Shown here: piece by piece, positions 11,826 to 21,919 of the stretch
Layout of the letters: the number at the start of each line of letters is the position of its first letter
How positions within the stretch are numbered: position 1 is the first letter of the stretch
NCBI GenBank assembly: GCA_002105175.1
Contig: MCGE01000035.1
Location: forward strand, 62,001 to 126,000
Reading direction: 5' to 3'
Origin: Absidia repens
Lineage: Eukaryota > Mucoromycota > Mucoromycetes > Mucorales > Cunninghamellaceae
Length of the DNA: 64,000 bases
Position numbers and translations under genes: made by a program
The notes under the pieces: model-generated
Told to the model about the DNA's origin: nothing
The model's input: the letters and a program-made list of their open reading frames with translations, nothing else
The model's database searches: none

Positions 11826-12597
11826 TTCTCCTTTTACTTGCTTCCATTAAAATGTCCCATTAGTTTCTCTCATGACCCTACAATAGATCCTTTTTTTTTT
11901 TTACCATCACCCCTTTCGATCTACTGTTATGTTTCAATAAAGATCCCTCTTTGGTCTTTCTCATATCTTTTATTGTGCAATATATTAGGTTCCTTTTTAA
12001 ATTGTATCGTTGGATTAGAGTTGGCCTACCTCCAAAGGTCTATTAGATTCACTCGTGTTACCTCCAATAGATCCCTTCCCCCGCTCTTAGCTTAATTTAT
12101 ACCCTATTGCTGCAATAAAACATGTACTTCTTATTACCCAACTTCTGACTTATTATATAGCAAACAATGTCGCGATTGTAATTATTTTATGAATGATGCT
12201 CTACCATACACATGTTTTCTAGTCTCCTCAATATGAAGTCTATCCCCGATTCTCGTAGACCCAGCACACCATCCTGAATGCTATTCTGCTCCACCGCTAC
12301 TCTATAAAACCCGCCAAAGCTGCCAAACGGCAGCAACAAAAACAAAAGTACTATACCAGAGGTCCGTCCCCCCCCACGCACACACATTCCTGTTTTTCTC
12401 CTACACACATATATACACATTATGTATTAAGTGGATTATTGATTCAGAAGCAGGGCAAAAGCATAATTTTTTTTTTTTTTCATGCACTCATACCCCCTCC
12501 CATTTTTATGCACCCACATATACCATACCCATTTGAAAATATAATTATGCACACAAGAGAGACCAATGGTGATGATAAACAAAATACAAGAAACATT
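11826..12597. other. Shared intergenic DNA, unit 2
   Basis: Copy of 4973-5744, including the minus-strand conserved frame at 12187-12420. No supported gene. Confidence 0.45.
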
Positions 12598-12745
12598 TTT
12601 ATTCGGATGTAGATATAAATTATGGAAACAAATTTACGTAGCCAGATCAATAACAATTTCAAACTGTTTATTTAATGGGAGTGCCGAAGCATAAATTCAA
12701 AATAGAAAGGCTTTTCCGTGCAACTTGTAAATCCCTGATCTAAAA
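12598..12745 (-). repeat. ATGGGGAAACCC element, copy 8 (degenerate, inverted)
   Basis: Unit 2 counterpart of copy 4, with the changed core at about 12700-12727 and an AATAAA on the minus strand near 12600. Confidence 0.45.
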
Positions 12746-13272
12746 ACCCTTTCGATATCAAAGTGAAAACATCATAGAGGAGAAAGCGGCGTTAGAATTG
12801 TGGGGACTGGAATTTAGGCCTTCGAATACCTGATAGTCCCCGTCTACAATGGCCTTGCCCTATTTTTTTTTTTTAACGATATTCCATTCACTCTCTAATC
12901 AAACGATTCATTTCCCGCAATGGAATGATGTGTCAAGGGGGAACAACACACATATATCGATAATTCAAATATCGATCACTTGCCAATAGCAATAGGTATG
13001 ATAAATTTGCGGCATTTGGTCAATCCAATGATTCAATTTTTCATCGAGCTGGACAGTTGAATTCTGAGTGAAGTGAGCAACAAGAGAAGCAAGTAAAAAT
13101 AAAAAACTATATAACATAATTACACGAAGAAATCTTCCTTTCTGGAATGCAGGATGAGACTATGCCATGTAGCATTGAAGAACATATATATATAAAAAAA
13201 AGACAACATCAAAATTGTGCCTTCTTTTGCCGTAGTAAACTCTTTTAGATGAAGATGATTATTTATTCTGAC

Positions 13273-13317
<45 letters not shown>

Positions 13318-13363
13318 CAGTGATCTATTTTATTTATTGAGGATGTCATCACCGATACCACCT
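12746..13363. other. 3' flank of HET-3
   Basis: Repeats 5900-6497 and contains an A42 tract at 13275-13316. No gene is seen. Confidence 0.5.
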
Positions 13364-15371
13364 TTAATAGATATTGAAAACAGTACCATAGTCATCATTA
13401 TTATAGCGATCCTTCGGTCCTTTAGTGCCATCGGCCCAGGGTATACAACATAATGTCCACTTGTTTTCTTTAAAACTTCCAATCAATTTAACAATGTTAA
13501 GTTCATCATAACGATTATTCATACCTTTTGGTATGCCTTTTACGTTATATTGATGCAGACAAACAAAATCAATTAAACAGTGCTTATCGAGTTTAAGATG
13601 ATTGAACAGCATTTTTTGATGTTGAGAGATCATGCGCGCTAAATCAAAATCGTCCATATGATCTTTCGGTAGAACGTAATATTCTTTAGGTACCAACTGA
13701 AGGTAATACAGGTGCAAATCATGATTATGATGGAGCGTGATGGCGGAGGATCCGTTGATGCCATTCGTATCGAAGTTGCATGGTTGATCTTCAACAAATT
13801 GGCCAAATTGGTCCCAGCATATATCCGACGCGACAAATGTTGGTGGCACTTCAAATGTATTGGATGAACCCGATCGCCCTGACAAAAAGAAAAGATTCCA
13901 CTTATCTTGCGTATCCATGATCTCAAATAGTTTCAATTTGACCGACATCATCGTATTGATTTCCCAATGGCTCACTTGATTCACTTTGTCTTTATACTTG
14001 GATTGCGGCAAAATCGCATAAAATCGATCCTCTGCGCATTGCCGTATACATATACAATATATATATATATAAGCTATGGTGCCGATTTTCAGAAAGGAAA
14101 AAAAAAAAAAAGAAAAAAAAAGGTCAAACTTACGATTTCTGCTGGCCTTGGATTTCAACATCATCTCCAAAAATGTCTGTGTGCTGAGTTGCTTGATGAT
14201 CATCTCATGGAATAAGAAGTCGACGGGATGTGGATCGCGGGGTGATGTTGTACAGCAAAATTGCCTTTTTTTAACGACAGAGGAAGACAACGCAGGGTTG
14301 GTAAAATCGAAGTTGAAAAAGGATAATTTCCCTATATAAGGATTCGAGAGTTGAATAAACCAATATTTTAAGTTGTTTTTCTTTTTAGCAATGTTGTATT
14401 CGCTAATCACCCAAACACGAGTAGACCAATCACGGATGGCATCCTCCAAAAATTTCATGGCTTGCCGGATCGTGTTCCCTCTTCTGATTAATTCATGCGT
14501 CCACATCTTGTTCGACCGGTAATAACCGAATTCCAAAATTCTAGTCACTTTGCCTTGATCAAGCAAGTCATCCAACGGCGGGTCGTTTTTACCACAAGCA
14601 TCATCTTTCTGAGTGAGACCTTTTATGAGGTCAAGGTCTTTGTGAAGGCTTGGCAAGGATGCTTCATAGGTTTGGCAAATAAATTCCAGTGTGTCCTCTG
14701 GATCATTTTTAAAGAAAGCGGTGCCTTGATCTGTTGTTAAACCATGTGACAAATAAGCGGTATGTTTGGCCAACAGTTGTCTTAACGTACGATGGTTTGG
14801 TACATTGAATTCGTCGAGGAATTTGTCGTCCAGATGAGCGAGTTGTTCGGTATTGCCTTGAATAAGATGATAAATATATTTACTAAATTGAGAAACCTCC
14901 AAAAATTGTGCCAGTTTTTCGTTCTCTGTAGATACATTCAACAGGTGCTTCTTGTGAAGATCAGGTACTGCTAAAATATAGGCGGCTTTTTCGTAAATGT
15001 TGGACATCTGATGAATGGTGACTTTTCGTCGCTCATAGTTGATTTGGTCCACGCAAATGGCGTCCACCCACACATACTTGATGGATTTCAAATCCGGTTC
15101 GCGCATCATCATTTTGCAAAGCAGACAGAAATCTTCCAAAGCAAACGACGTTATTGTTGCCAGATAGCCAAGTCCGGTATCAACTACTTGCTCTTGTATT
15201 TCGCCCCAACGATAAGACAGTGCCACAAAGCTTGACTCTTCCGTGCATTCTTCCAATGGGGTTTCAATACAATGTATTCCCTCACCTTGTGCGGCTTTAC
15301 CAATGTCAACAAGAACAACGTGAAATGCTTTTTGCTGTTGCTGCTGATGCTGCTGCTGCTGCTGCTGCTGC

Positions 15372-15414
<43 letters not shown>

Positions 15415-15557
15415 GCCGTTGCTGCTGAATGTCTTCAATGATTAATTCTATATAGAAAGATAGTAAAGGGAGATTAAATATTCGCATTTGCTTCTTTTTC
15501 TCTTGAAGACAATAACATACCTTGAAAGTGATAGATGACTGGGTCGCCTTTCGTCAT
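13364..15557 (-). CDS. HET-3, HET-domain protein with long polyglutamine (3 exons, 672 aa)
   Basis: The CDS is complement(join(13364..14031, 14134..15447, 15521..15557)), 673 codons with the stop. Exon 1 encodes MTKGDPVIYHFQ. Exon 2 starts with a Gln tract: an uninterrupted run of 22 Gln codons (15350-15415), bounded by an Arg codon and a His codon, with further Gln on both sides. HET signatures ALSYRWGE and VWVDAICVDQ are intact, as is the GTVFNIY end. Intron 2 is 102 nt, in frame and stop-free, so an unspliced form would stay open and gain about 34 mostly Phe/Ile/Tyr residues. It is the unit 2 paralogue of HET-2, with most differences in the second half. Confidence 0.88.
15337..15430 (-). 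repeat. CAA/CAG trinucleotide repeat
   Basis: Mixed CAA and CAG codons encode the HET-3 polyglutamine tract. All paralogues have Gln here but far shorter runs, which points to repeat expansion in this copy. Confidence 0.9.
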
Positions 15558-15631
15558 GATGGTATAAATTGAATAAGAGGGAAAACTGGAAAAAAAAACA
15601 AAAAAAAAAAAAAAAAACGGAAGGGTATTCT

Positions 15632-15652
15632 TTCAAACATGTGTAGCGTTTT
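15632..15652 (-). promoter_or_regulatory. Shared upstream motif of HET-3
   Basis: Minus-strand AACGCTACACATGTTTGAAA, the counterpart of the HET-2 motif with two changes, about 75-95 nt before the ATG. Confidence 0.5.
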
Positions 15653-16010
15653 CGGAAGAGAGTCCGGAGGTACCGTCATCATGTTTTACGCTAAGGATCG
15701 TGATAACAACATCAACAACACATCCTTCTTTTTTTTACTGTTCTTGAATAATGAGAAACTAGTGAAGGCTCATTTGAAAATTTAATATTAAATTTTACAG
15801 TATTGAAGACGTCTTTTTTATTATTTGCTGACTGGTGTCTGCCATGTCATTTTTCATGAAAAAATATCTTTGGTACCTGAAGTTTTTGTTACATGATACT
15901 GTTGAAAGCCCGCCATTTTTAGAGTTTATAGGTAGTCTGACAAAAGAGCGTCTTATGGTCCGTCCTATCGTGTCTGTTTGTCCGTTCCGTTTTTCGCTGG
16001 TTTAAAAAAT

Positions 16011-17301
16011 GGGGATTGCTCCATTTCAGAGAAATGTCAGAGAAATGTCAGAGAAATGTCAGAGATTTCATAGATTCCACAGAAATTCTCTGAGCCGCCA
16101 GAGAATTTTTTTTTTCTCTGGAATCTCAGATAAATTACACAGAACAACCGTACCACTATGCATTGTAGCGGCGATGATTAAAATTATACTGCACTTTAAA
16201 TTTGAAGTGTGACATTTACTTCTTTATCCCCTGTCGCGTTTTTTTGCATTTATATTATTATGAAAACATCCACATCCACTATTATTAGTATTATCATAAT
16301 CAGCCAAGTTCTTATTGGAAAAGTCTACCCTACCAAAGATAGTATGGTTCAAGATGTCAAAAGCATTTGCTAGAAGAAATGGGTTTGCAATCTCCAGAAA
16401 TTCAGGCAACAATGAGTGCTGTCTGGATATGTATTGCAGTCAACGGGGAAGTGGTTGTGGTAGAAAGGATGAACTTGGGTTAGTGCATAGTACTTGGTTC
16501 AGGGGTATTTTGAAAAATGCAATATAAACATTCATGGGGAAACTCTTTCATTTTGGATTGAAGATCCTGGACCCACCATTAGATTAGGACACTCATCGTA
16601 AGAGATGAGCGTCATGAAACTGTCATTAGTTTAACTTCGTATGAGTTTGTGACAGGTTTTATCTACATATGAATAAATTATGGCTCGTCTTTTTGCCATT
16701 TAGTACCAATCTGCCTCTTTCATACGGTGTGTTTTGTCTTCTAGTGTAGAGATCCCGTTTTTACATTCGTCACCTCATCCTTTAGATTAGCAAGTCGACC
16801 ATTCCACCAGTTTATGCCTATTTATACAGTACTTCAATAAAGTATACATTTTTTTTATAAATAACCATTGAATCATATCCTAGTTGAACACTATATTAAA
16901 CATATTCATTTTGACGTTGTACGTAGCTCTTTGTCCATCTGAAATGATATTTCTTTACGTGTATCATACCTTCACTTTGTAAAAGCCATGTCCAAATTCA
17001 AATGCTTTTGTTTTTATTGGATACAATAGAAAATAATATGAAGTACTAACACTATACTACATTAATTCGAACCTACTCTAAACAGCTAGTTGTAAATCGA
17101 AGCTTCTGATATTTTTTATATAAATATGTTTATTATTTTTTATCCGTCACGCTTAGAATAAACAACGTCCTGTTTTGACACAATGCTATCGCGCAGTAGG
17201 TGGTACGGTTGTTCTGTGTAATTTATCTAAGATTCCAGACGAAAAAATATTCTCTGGCGGCTGAAATTTCTCTAACATTTCTCTGAAATGGAGCAATCCC
17301 C
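16011..17301. mobile_element. hAT-like non-autonomous element (1291 bp, 8-bp TSD)
   Basis: The ends are perfect inverted GGGGATTGCTCC / GGAGCAATCCCC. Longer inverted ends (about 16011-16155 and 17199-17301) are similar, and the left one holds three copies of the 11-mer AGAGAAATGTC. The element is flanked by TAAAAAAT on both sides (16003-16010 and 17302-17309). The undisturbed paralogous site in unit 1 (about 9009-9016) has a single TAAAAAAT. An 8-bp duplication is typical of the hAT superfamily. No transposase frame is seen, so the element is non-autonomous. It carries ATGGGGAAACCC element copy 9. Confidence 0.88.
16470..16677 (+). repeat. ATGGGGAAACCC element, copy 9 (inside the hAT-like element)
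   Basis: Core at 16531-16556 (ATGGGGAAACTC), AATAAA near 16672. It lies wholly within the transposon. Confidence 0.65.
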
Positions 17302-17689
17302 TAAAAAATAGGATATCGGTTTAGTGAAAATGTATGAAACGCAGAGTGTTTTCATTTCAAAAATAACATTTAATATCTCAAGGCCTGGGAACTGAGATGT
17401 CGATCACGTCAAGACTACTTGTTTGCCAATGCTATGCATCGATGTAGCTTTTTTTTTTTTTTTTTTTTGCCATTGCCACAGTAAGTGATTTTCTATACTG
17501 GAAACACTGCTAATGCAGTATCAATTTTAAAGTCAAGTGACATTATGTCATAGATCAATTTTTTCAAAAAAAAAAAAAAAAAAAGAAAAGAGCCTTCCAC
17601 ATACCCGGATGCAAATATGCTTTTTCTAATTTATGTCCAAACTCTTGTTTGGAAACACTATTGGTAAAAATTCTTGAATTTGTCTTTCT

Positions 17690-18054
17690 AATTTTCAAAC
17701 AGCCATTTTCTCAACAGAAAGTCTATCTTCACAAGAGGACGGCGATGATACTCTATGGAGAGAAGATTATGCTTCGCGAGGATCACCTTACACTTATCAT
17801 TGACATAAAAGCCAGGTTGCACATGATCTATCGCTATATTGACAGAACCATACGAGTTGGTACCACCCTCTGTAGAACGTGACACACGACGCTTGCCTGT
17901 TATGTAAAAAAAAATCTTATGCGCATTGTACTCCTCCTGCCTCACCCCCCCCCTCAAACACACACAGAAAGAAACAATACATGTTGTACCTTTCACGAGA
18001 TGGTATGAGCCTACTGGCACCCCACGCAAGCAAATACGAGCATTTATGATTCAA
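17690..18054 (-). pseudogene. Decayed small coding region, unit 2 copy
   Basis: The minus strand carries the same block as unit 1 (motifs FYVNDKCKVILAKH, RRPLVKIDFLLRKWLFE), open over this block and preceded by a plausible AACAG acceptor near 17900. The upstream exon-like piece hits a stop after about ten codons. No product recognised. Confidence 0.4.
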
Positions 18055-18299
18055 AAATACGTTTGCTATATTTACCAAACTAAATAGAAAAACTCAAACA
18101 GGTCCCCCCCAGTCTCTCTCGCCATTCCCCTTTCGGAAAAAAATGCTTCTTCCGCATCCGTATCTTGCCTTTTTTTTTTATTCTAGAAAATTGGGCGAAA
18201 AAATAAATTTCGGACTGTATAGTACATTTCCTGTTGATAGGAGAGTTACATACCGCACATCTTTTTTGGGTGGTGGACAGGGTCAAAATGGAACCACCG

Positions 18300-18585
18300 G
18301 ATTTTTCATACTCCGGTAACCCATGATTTTCTATTTCTTTTTCTTTCCCCTCTTTTTTTTTTTCCTTCCTTCCTTGTGTCTTCCACGAATCTTCATAATT
18401 TTAAGCTAATGCGAATTTTATAATTAGACTGTTTTCAGAAAGGGATTGGCAACATGCATGGGGAAACCCTTTCATTTTTGAAATCGTGATTAGGATGCCC
18501 ATCATTAGATTAACATCATCTGAGTTTTAACCTAGTATAGTGTCTTGATTTGCCATTAGTTTCATGTCTTCCATCTACAATAAAA
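18300..18585 (+). repeat. ATGGGGAAACCC element, copy 10
   Basis: Full architecture with the core at 18453-18478 and AATAAA near 18579. Counterpart of copy 6. Confidence 0.7.
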
Positions 18586-19253
18586 TACGGCTTCTTCTTC
18601 TTTTTTACCGTTTGTCTATCGTATATACCTATAGTTTCTCCCTTTTCCTTATTGTTATACAATTGAAGTCGTGTCCTTTCGTCATTACACCCTATAGATT
18701 TTGGCCATCAGTTTAGATGTCTATGGACCATACTTGGTTTTATGTTTGATGTTTAATGTTTGAATAAAATGCAGTCTATCATGTTGATAATTATCATTAT
18801 TATACTATGATTTTGATTATCATGAGCACCAGTCTTTCTTCTACTGTGGAGCGCCATCCTTTTTCTTTAATTGATTGCCCAATTTACAATTCATCCAAGT
18901 CAAATAGGCAAGGCATAGTGTGTAAATAACGTATTCACAAACCTCTGTCGAAAGACCCATGCTCCCGCTCCAGACCCCACCGTGCAACCCTCAGTGGACC
19001 GTCACTCCTTTTCCTTTTCGCACCCTGTCTTACATAGCCAAACTGCCGATGTTATATATATCTTTCTAGGTAAATATTAAGTCTTGGTTAAATGGTGTAT
19101 TTACTCCATCTCCCTCGGCAGAATGAATATATTGCAAGTGTCTTCCGGTAGCCTACGAATCTTCATCTGTTTTCAACCAAAAGTATGCATGTTACTTTTT
19201 ACTATTATATTGCTTTAAGGATCCCATAAAGTAGAAGTTGTGGCAACCATAGT

Positions 19254-19284
<31 letters not shown>

Positions 19285-19433
19285 GTAAGACATATAATAC
19301 GATATTAGAATTGCAATCTGATTCGCGTCCGTCCAGTTCAAACTCAACAAAAATAATGAAACTTTTCATTTTGATGTGTATGATAGACATCCCAGAAATT
19401 CCAAGAAAAAAAAAGTTTATTATTATACCAAGA
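18586..19433. other. Unit 2 end and SSP1 3' flank
   Basis: AT-rich, with a T27-class tract at about 19257-19284. After about 19020 it becomes the SSP-type flank, also seen downstream of SSP2-SSP6. No gene is seen. Confidence 0.5.
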
Positions 19434-19796
19434 GTACTGTTTCGGAATGCAAGAGAATGACTTGGTAGTGGCATAATTAATGGAAATAGGTGTGCTATAT
19501 GGCTTTAATTCAAACTTTTGGTCCAACACTTTTCCTTTGAAATCCTCCAATTAATATTGAGTACAGATGGCAGGCACAACAGCTCTACCCACAGTGGCAG
19601 TTTGGCCGGATACTTTGCTCGTGGCACGAATACACCCGCGAAACTGACCGAATGCGTTTTGGAATGGTAGGCCATGAGCTAGGGTGTTGGGTCCATAATT
19701 GATCCTCACATCTGCAAACATCTCAGCATCCTGAGCGGTGACGATGGCTGCCCATAAAAAGAAGAATATCGCCATAGGCATGTAGGTAAGCATCAT
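19434..19796 (-). pseudogene. SSP1, small secreted protein, broken by a nonsense codon
   Basis: From the ATG at 19796 the frame encodes a signal peptide (MMLTYMPM then FFFLWAAIVTAQ), then the family body to ICTQY. A TAA at about 19551-19553 stands where paralogues have GAA. Beyond it the same frame continues with the family C-terminus (KGKVLDQKFEL, then a CIPK block), but the third conserved Cys is Phe and the terminal stop is lost. The TATA-like TATAAAAG of the other copies is TGTAAAAA here. The copy therefore looks inactive, although a truncated 81-residue product cannot be excluded. Confidence 0.75.
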
Positions 19797-20014
19797 AGTG
19801 AGAAGTGGAATGGATGTAGCTGGAGAAAGGACGGACAAGTTTTGCGATAAAGAACCCCTTTTTACATCTTTTGAGAAAATGACGATAGGCACGATTTCTT
19901 GTTGTTTTATTGCTTCATTCAAGGAACACGGGAGGGAGAAGATTAGACGCCCATTTGCTCTGGTTACCTATATAAGAATGCAGTCACCAAAGTTCCCCAC
20001 CACTTTCTCCTGAG

Positions 20015-20140
20015 AAAATGTTTTTGTACAAACTCAAAGTCTGCGTTATCATATAGGTGATAACGTTGGTAAATATCATCCATCAAAAAAATAGATGTAC
20101 TGAGTTTGCTAATGTAAATAGAAAATCCAATCCTTCATCC
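20015..20140 (-). repeat. SSP upstream conserved block A, copy 1
   Basis: Related to the coding-like segment upstream of SSP2 (TLANSVHIFLMDDINGLT then FEFVQGFC); here the frame is altered. Confidence 0.45.
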
Positions 20141-20312
20141 TCCTTCCATTTGGGGAAAGGCGCTGTCCGCGTTCAATACTTATTTTAAAAAAGTTGACGA
20201 AAAAATTAAGGTTCGTATTTCGGGTTATTTCTTATTGATAGGCGTATTGTTTACTGTACCGTTTTTTTTTTTTTTTTTTTAACTTTGCATGTGAGGCGGC
20301 GTGCATATCATT

Positions 20313-20585
20313 TTACTGATGCTCAAAAAGTTGGCGACAAAATAAAGGTATTTCATATTTTTCTTCTCTTTGTGTTGATAGATCAAGGAAGGACTGCGTA
20401 ACACAAAATCCATTTTGAACATACTTGCTTTTTAGGTCCGTGGCGAACTGAATTAGTTCAGGATTACGAGATTTCTCATTTTTTATAAAATACTGTGTCG
20501 CTATCGAGATGACGATATGATCATATCTGACAGGCCTATTATTCGTTTTAATAGAATATTTGGTTCCTGAATTTTTTTTATTCAT
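20313..20585 (-). pseudogene. SSP upstream conserved block B, longest copy
   Basis: A 90-codon minus-strand frame contains NSGTKYSIKTN, ATQYFIKNE and PELIQFATDLKSKY. The same protein-like sequence is recognisable at about 26768-26915, 34445-34600, 37220-37380 and 38930-39080, mostly with frame breaks. The family is not recognised. It may be a piece of an old gene carried along with the SSP unit. Confidence 0.4.
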
Positions 20586-20694
20586 TCAACAACCACAGCC
20601 ATACATATAAAGGTTACTTGGTAGTCAGTCTTCATAATTTTATTTAAAACCTTTTCACACCCCGCGCAGATGATTTCTTCTTTTTCTCCCACTG

Positions 20695-21230
20695 TTGATA
20701 TTTTTCTCCTTCTCGCTTCCCTTTCTCAAACGCAACTCCCCTCCGTCACTTCCTTCCCGCTTGTGGAAGACCTTTTGGAAACATCGGAAGAACCTGTATG
20801 CCCGTACACTATGGTATCGCCTATTCGTGCGTAAACTATATTGTCAGAGGCCCCTTGCTCAGTGCAAAACTGCCACCACGTCTCTCTGCTTGTTTTGTGC
20901 TGAATCTCCGGAAGATTTACGTTTCCGGCCACTTTTCATTAGACTTCTCCGCCATCCCGCACCTATCCTCCACTCTTTGATTTCTGTCCGGATGCGCCAT
21001 CCAAACCATCTGGCGCCACCGCTGGTCATATGTCATCCATCACACTCCTCTTACACCTTCTTGGCTGTCACTTATTATTGCCTCCCCTCTTCTCCCAACT
21101 ACGTCCTCCTCCCCATATTTATTACATCCCACAACCTTTAGATGCATACCTTCCTTATTCCTTCTCTATTGTTAGATTATTTCAATTTATTTTTACTCTT
21201 TCTTCATTGATTTGATTTCACCAAGTTGCC
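20695..21230 (+). mobile_element. LINE fragment (C-terminal region of ORF2)
   Basis: A plus-strand frame contains ARTLWYRLFVRKL followed by CLFCAESPEDL. This is the layout of the C-terminal zinc-binding region of non-LTR retrotransposon reverse transcriptases (LWYRLLHNKL, then C-x2-C). The frame is degenerate after about 21140. No poly(A) tail or target duplication was found. Confidence 0.6.
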
Positions 21231-21525
21231 GCCACTCGACGATGGGCTACTTTAAAACCCCGCATAAAGTATATATTGCCCTAAAAAAATCCTCTCTTTT
21301 TCTTTTTTTCCTTTACCATTGTAACTTCTCTTTGCGATTATTGTGACCTTAGATTAGAGTCAGGACTAGCTTAGAAGGGTTTTCAGATCAGGGTTGACAA
21401 CATGCATGGGGAAACCCTTTCATTTTGGATCTAGGATCTGAAGGCACCATTAGTTAGAGATTGAAGTCGTCATTAGCTTGGTTTAGTGTTAGCTTGTCCA
21501 TAGTTCGTACATGCATTTAAATAAA
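21225..21525 (+). repeat. ATGGGGAAACCC element, copy 11
   Basis: GCCGCCACTCG block, pyrimidine tract, CAGGACTAGCTTAGAAGGG, core at about 21400-21425, AATAAA near 21520. Confidence 0.75.
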
Positions 21526-21919
21526 AAATTTCTCCTTTTTACTTGCTTCCATAAAAAATGTCTCATTAGTTTCACTCATGACTTGTACAATAGATCCTTT
21601 TCATGCCATTACCCTTTTTGATCTACTGTTATGTTTCAATAGAAGGTACCTCTAGGTCTTTCTCATATCTTTTTAGTGTGCAATATATTAGGTTCCTTTT
21701 CAAAATTGTACCGTTGGATTAGAGTTGGCCTGCACTATGTAACATTAAAGTATATATATATATAAAGCAACATCATAATTGTGCCTTCTTTTGCCATTGT
21801 AAACTCTTTTAGATGAGGATGATTATTTACTCTGACGCAAAAAAAAAAAACAAAAAAAAAAACAAAAAAACTGTAATCTATTTTATTTATTGAGGATGTC
21901 ATTACCGATACTATTTGCT

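Larger units (their letters stand above)
11590..19020. repeat. Segmental duplication unit 2 (carries HET-3 and a hAT-like insertion)
   Basis: It is collinear with unit 1 from the first element through HET-3 to the terminal plus-strand element, and is interrupted only by the 1291-bp element at 16011-17301 and small indels. Confidence 0.8.

Noticed and set aside
13275..13316. Long A/T homopolymers as poly(A) tails of retrocopies
   Set aside because: Such tracts are everywhere in the window, mostly without target duplications or an upstream AATAAA. Only those with additional evidence are treated as tails.
15154..15441. Plus-strand and other-frame ORFs with long Val, Ala, Asn or Ser runs
   Set aside because: They are shadows of the CAA/CAG repeat that encodes polyglutamine in HET-3 on the minus strand.
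16003..17309. MITE of the Tc1/mariner or PIF type
   Set aside because: The target duplication is 8 bp (TAAAAAAT), not TA or a 3-bp duplication, so a hAT-like assignment fits better.
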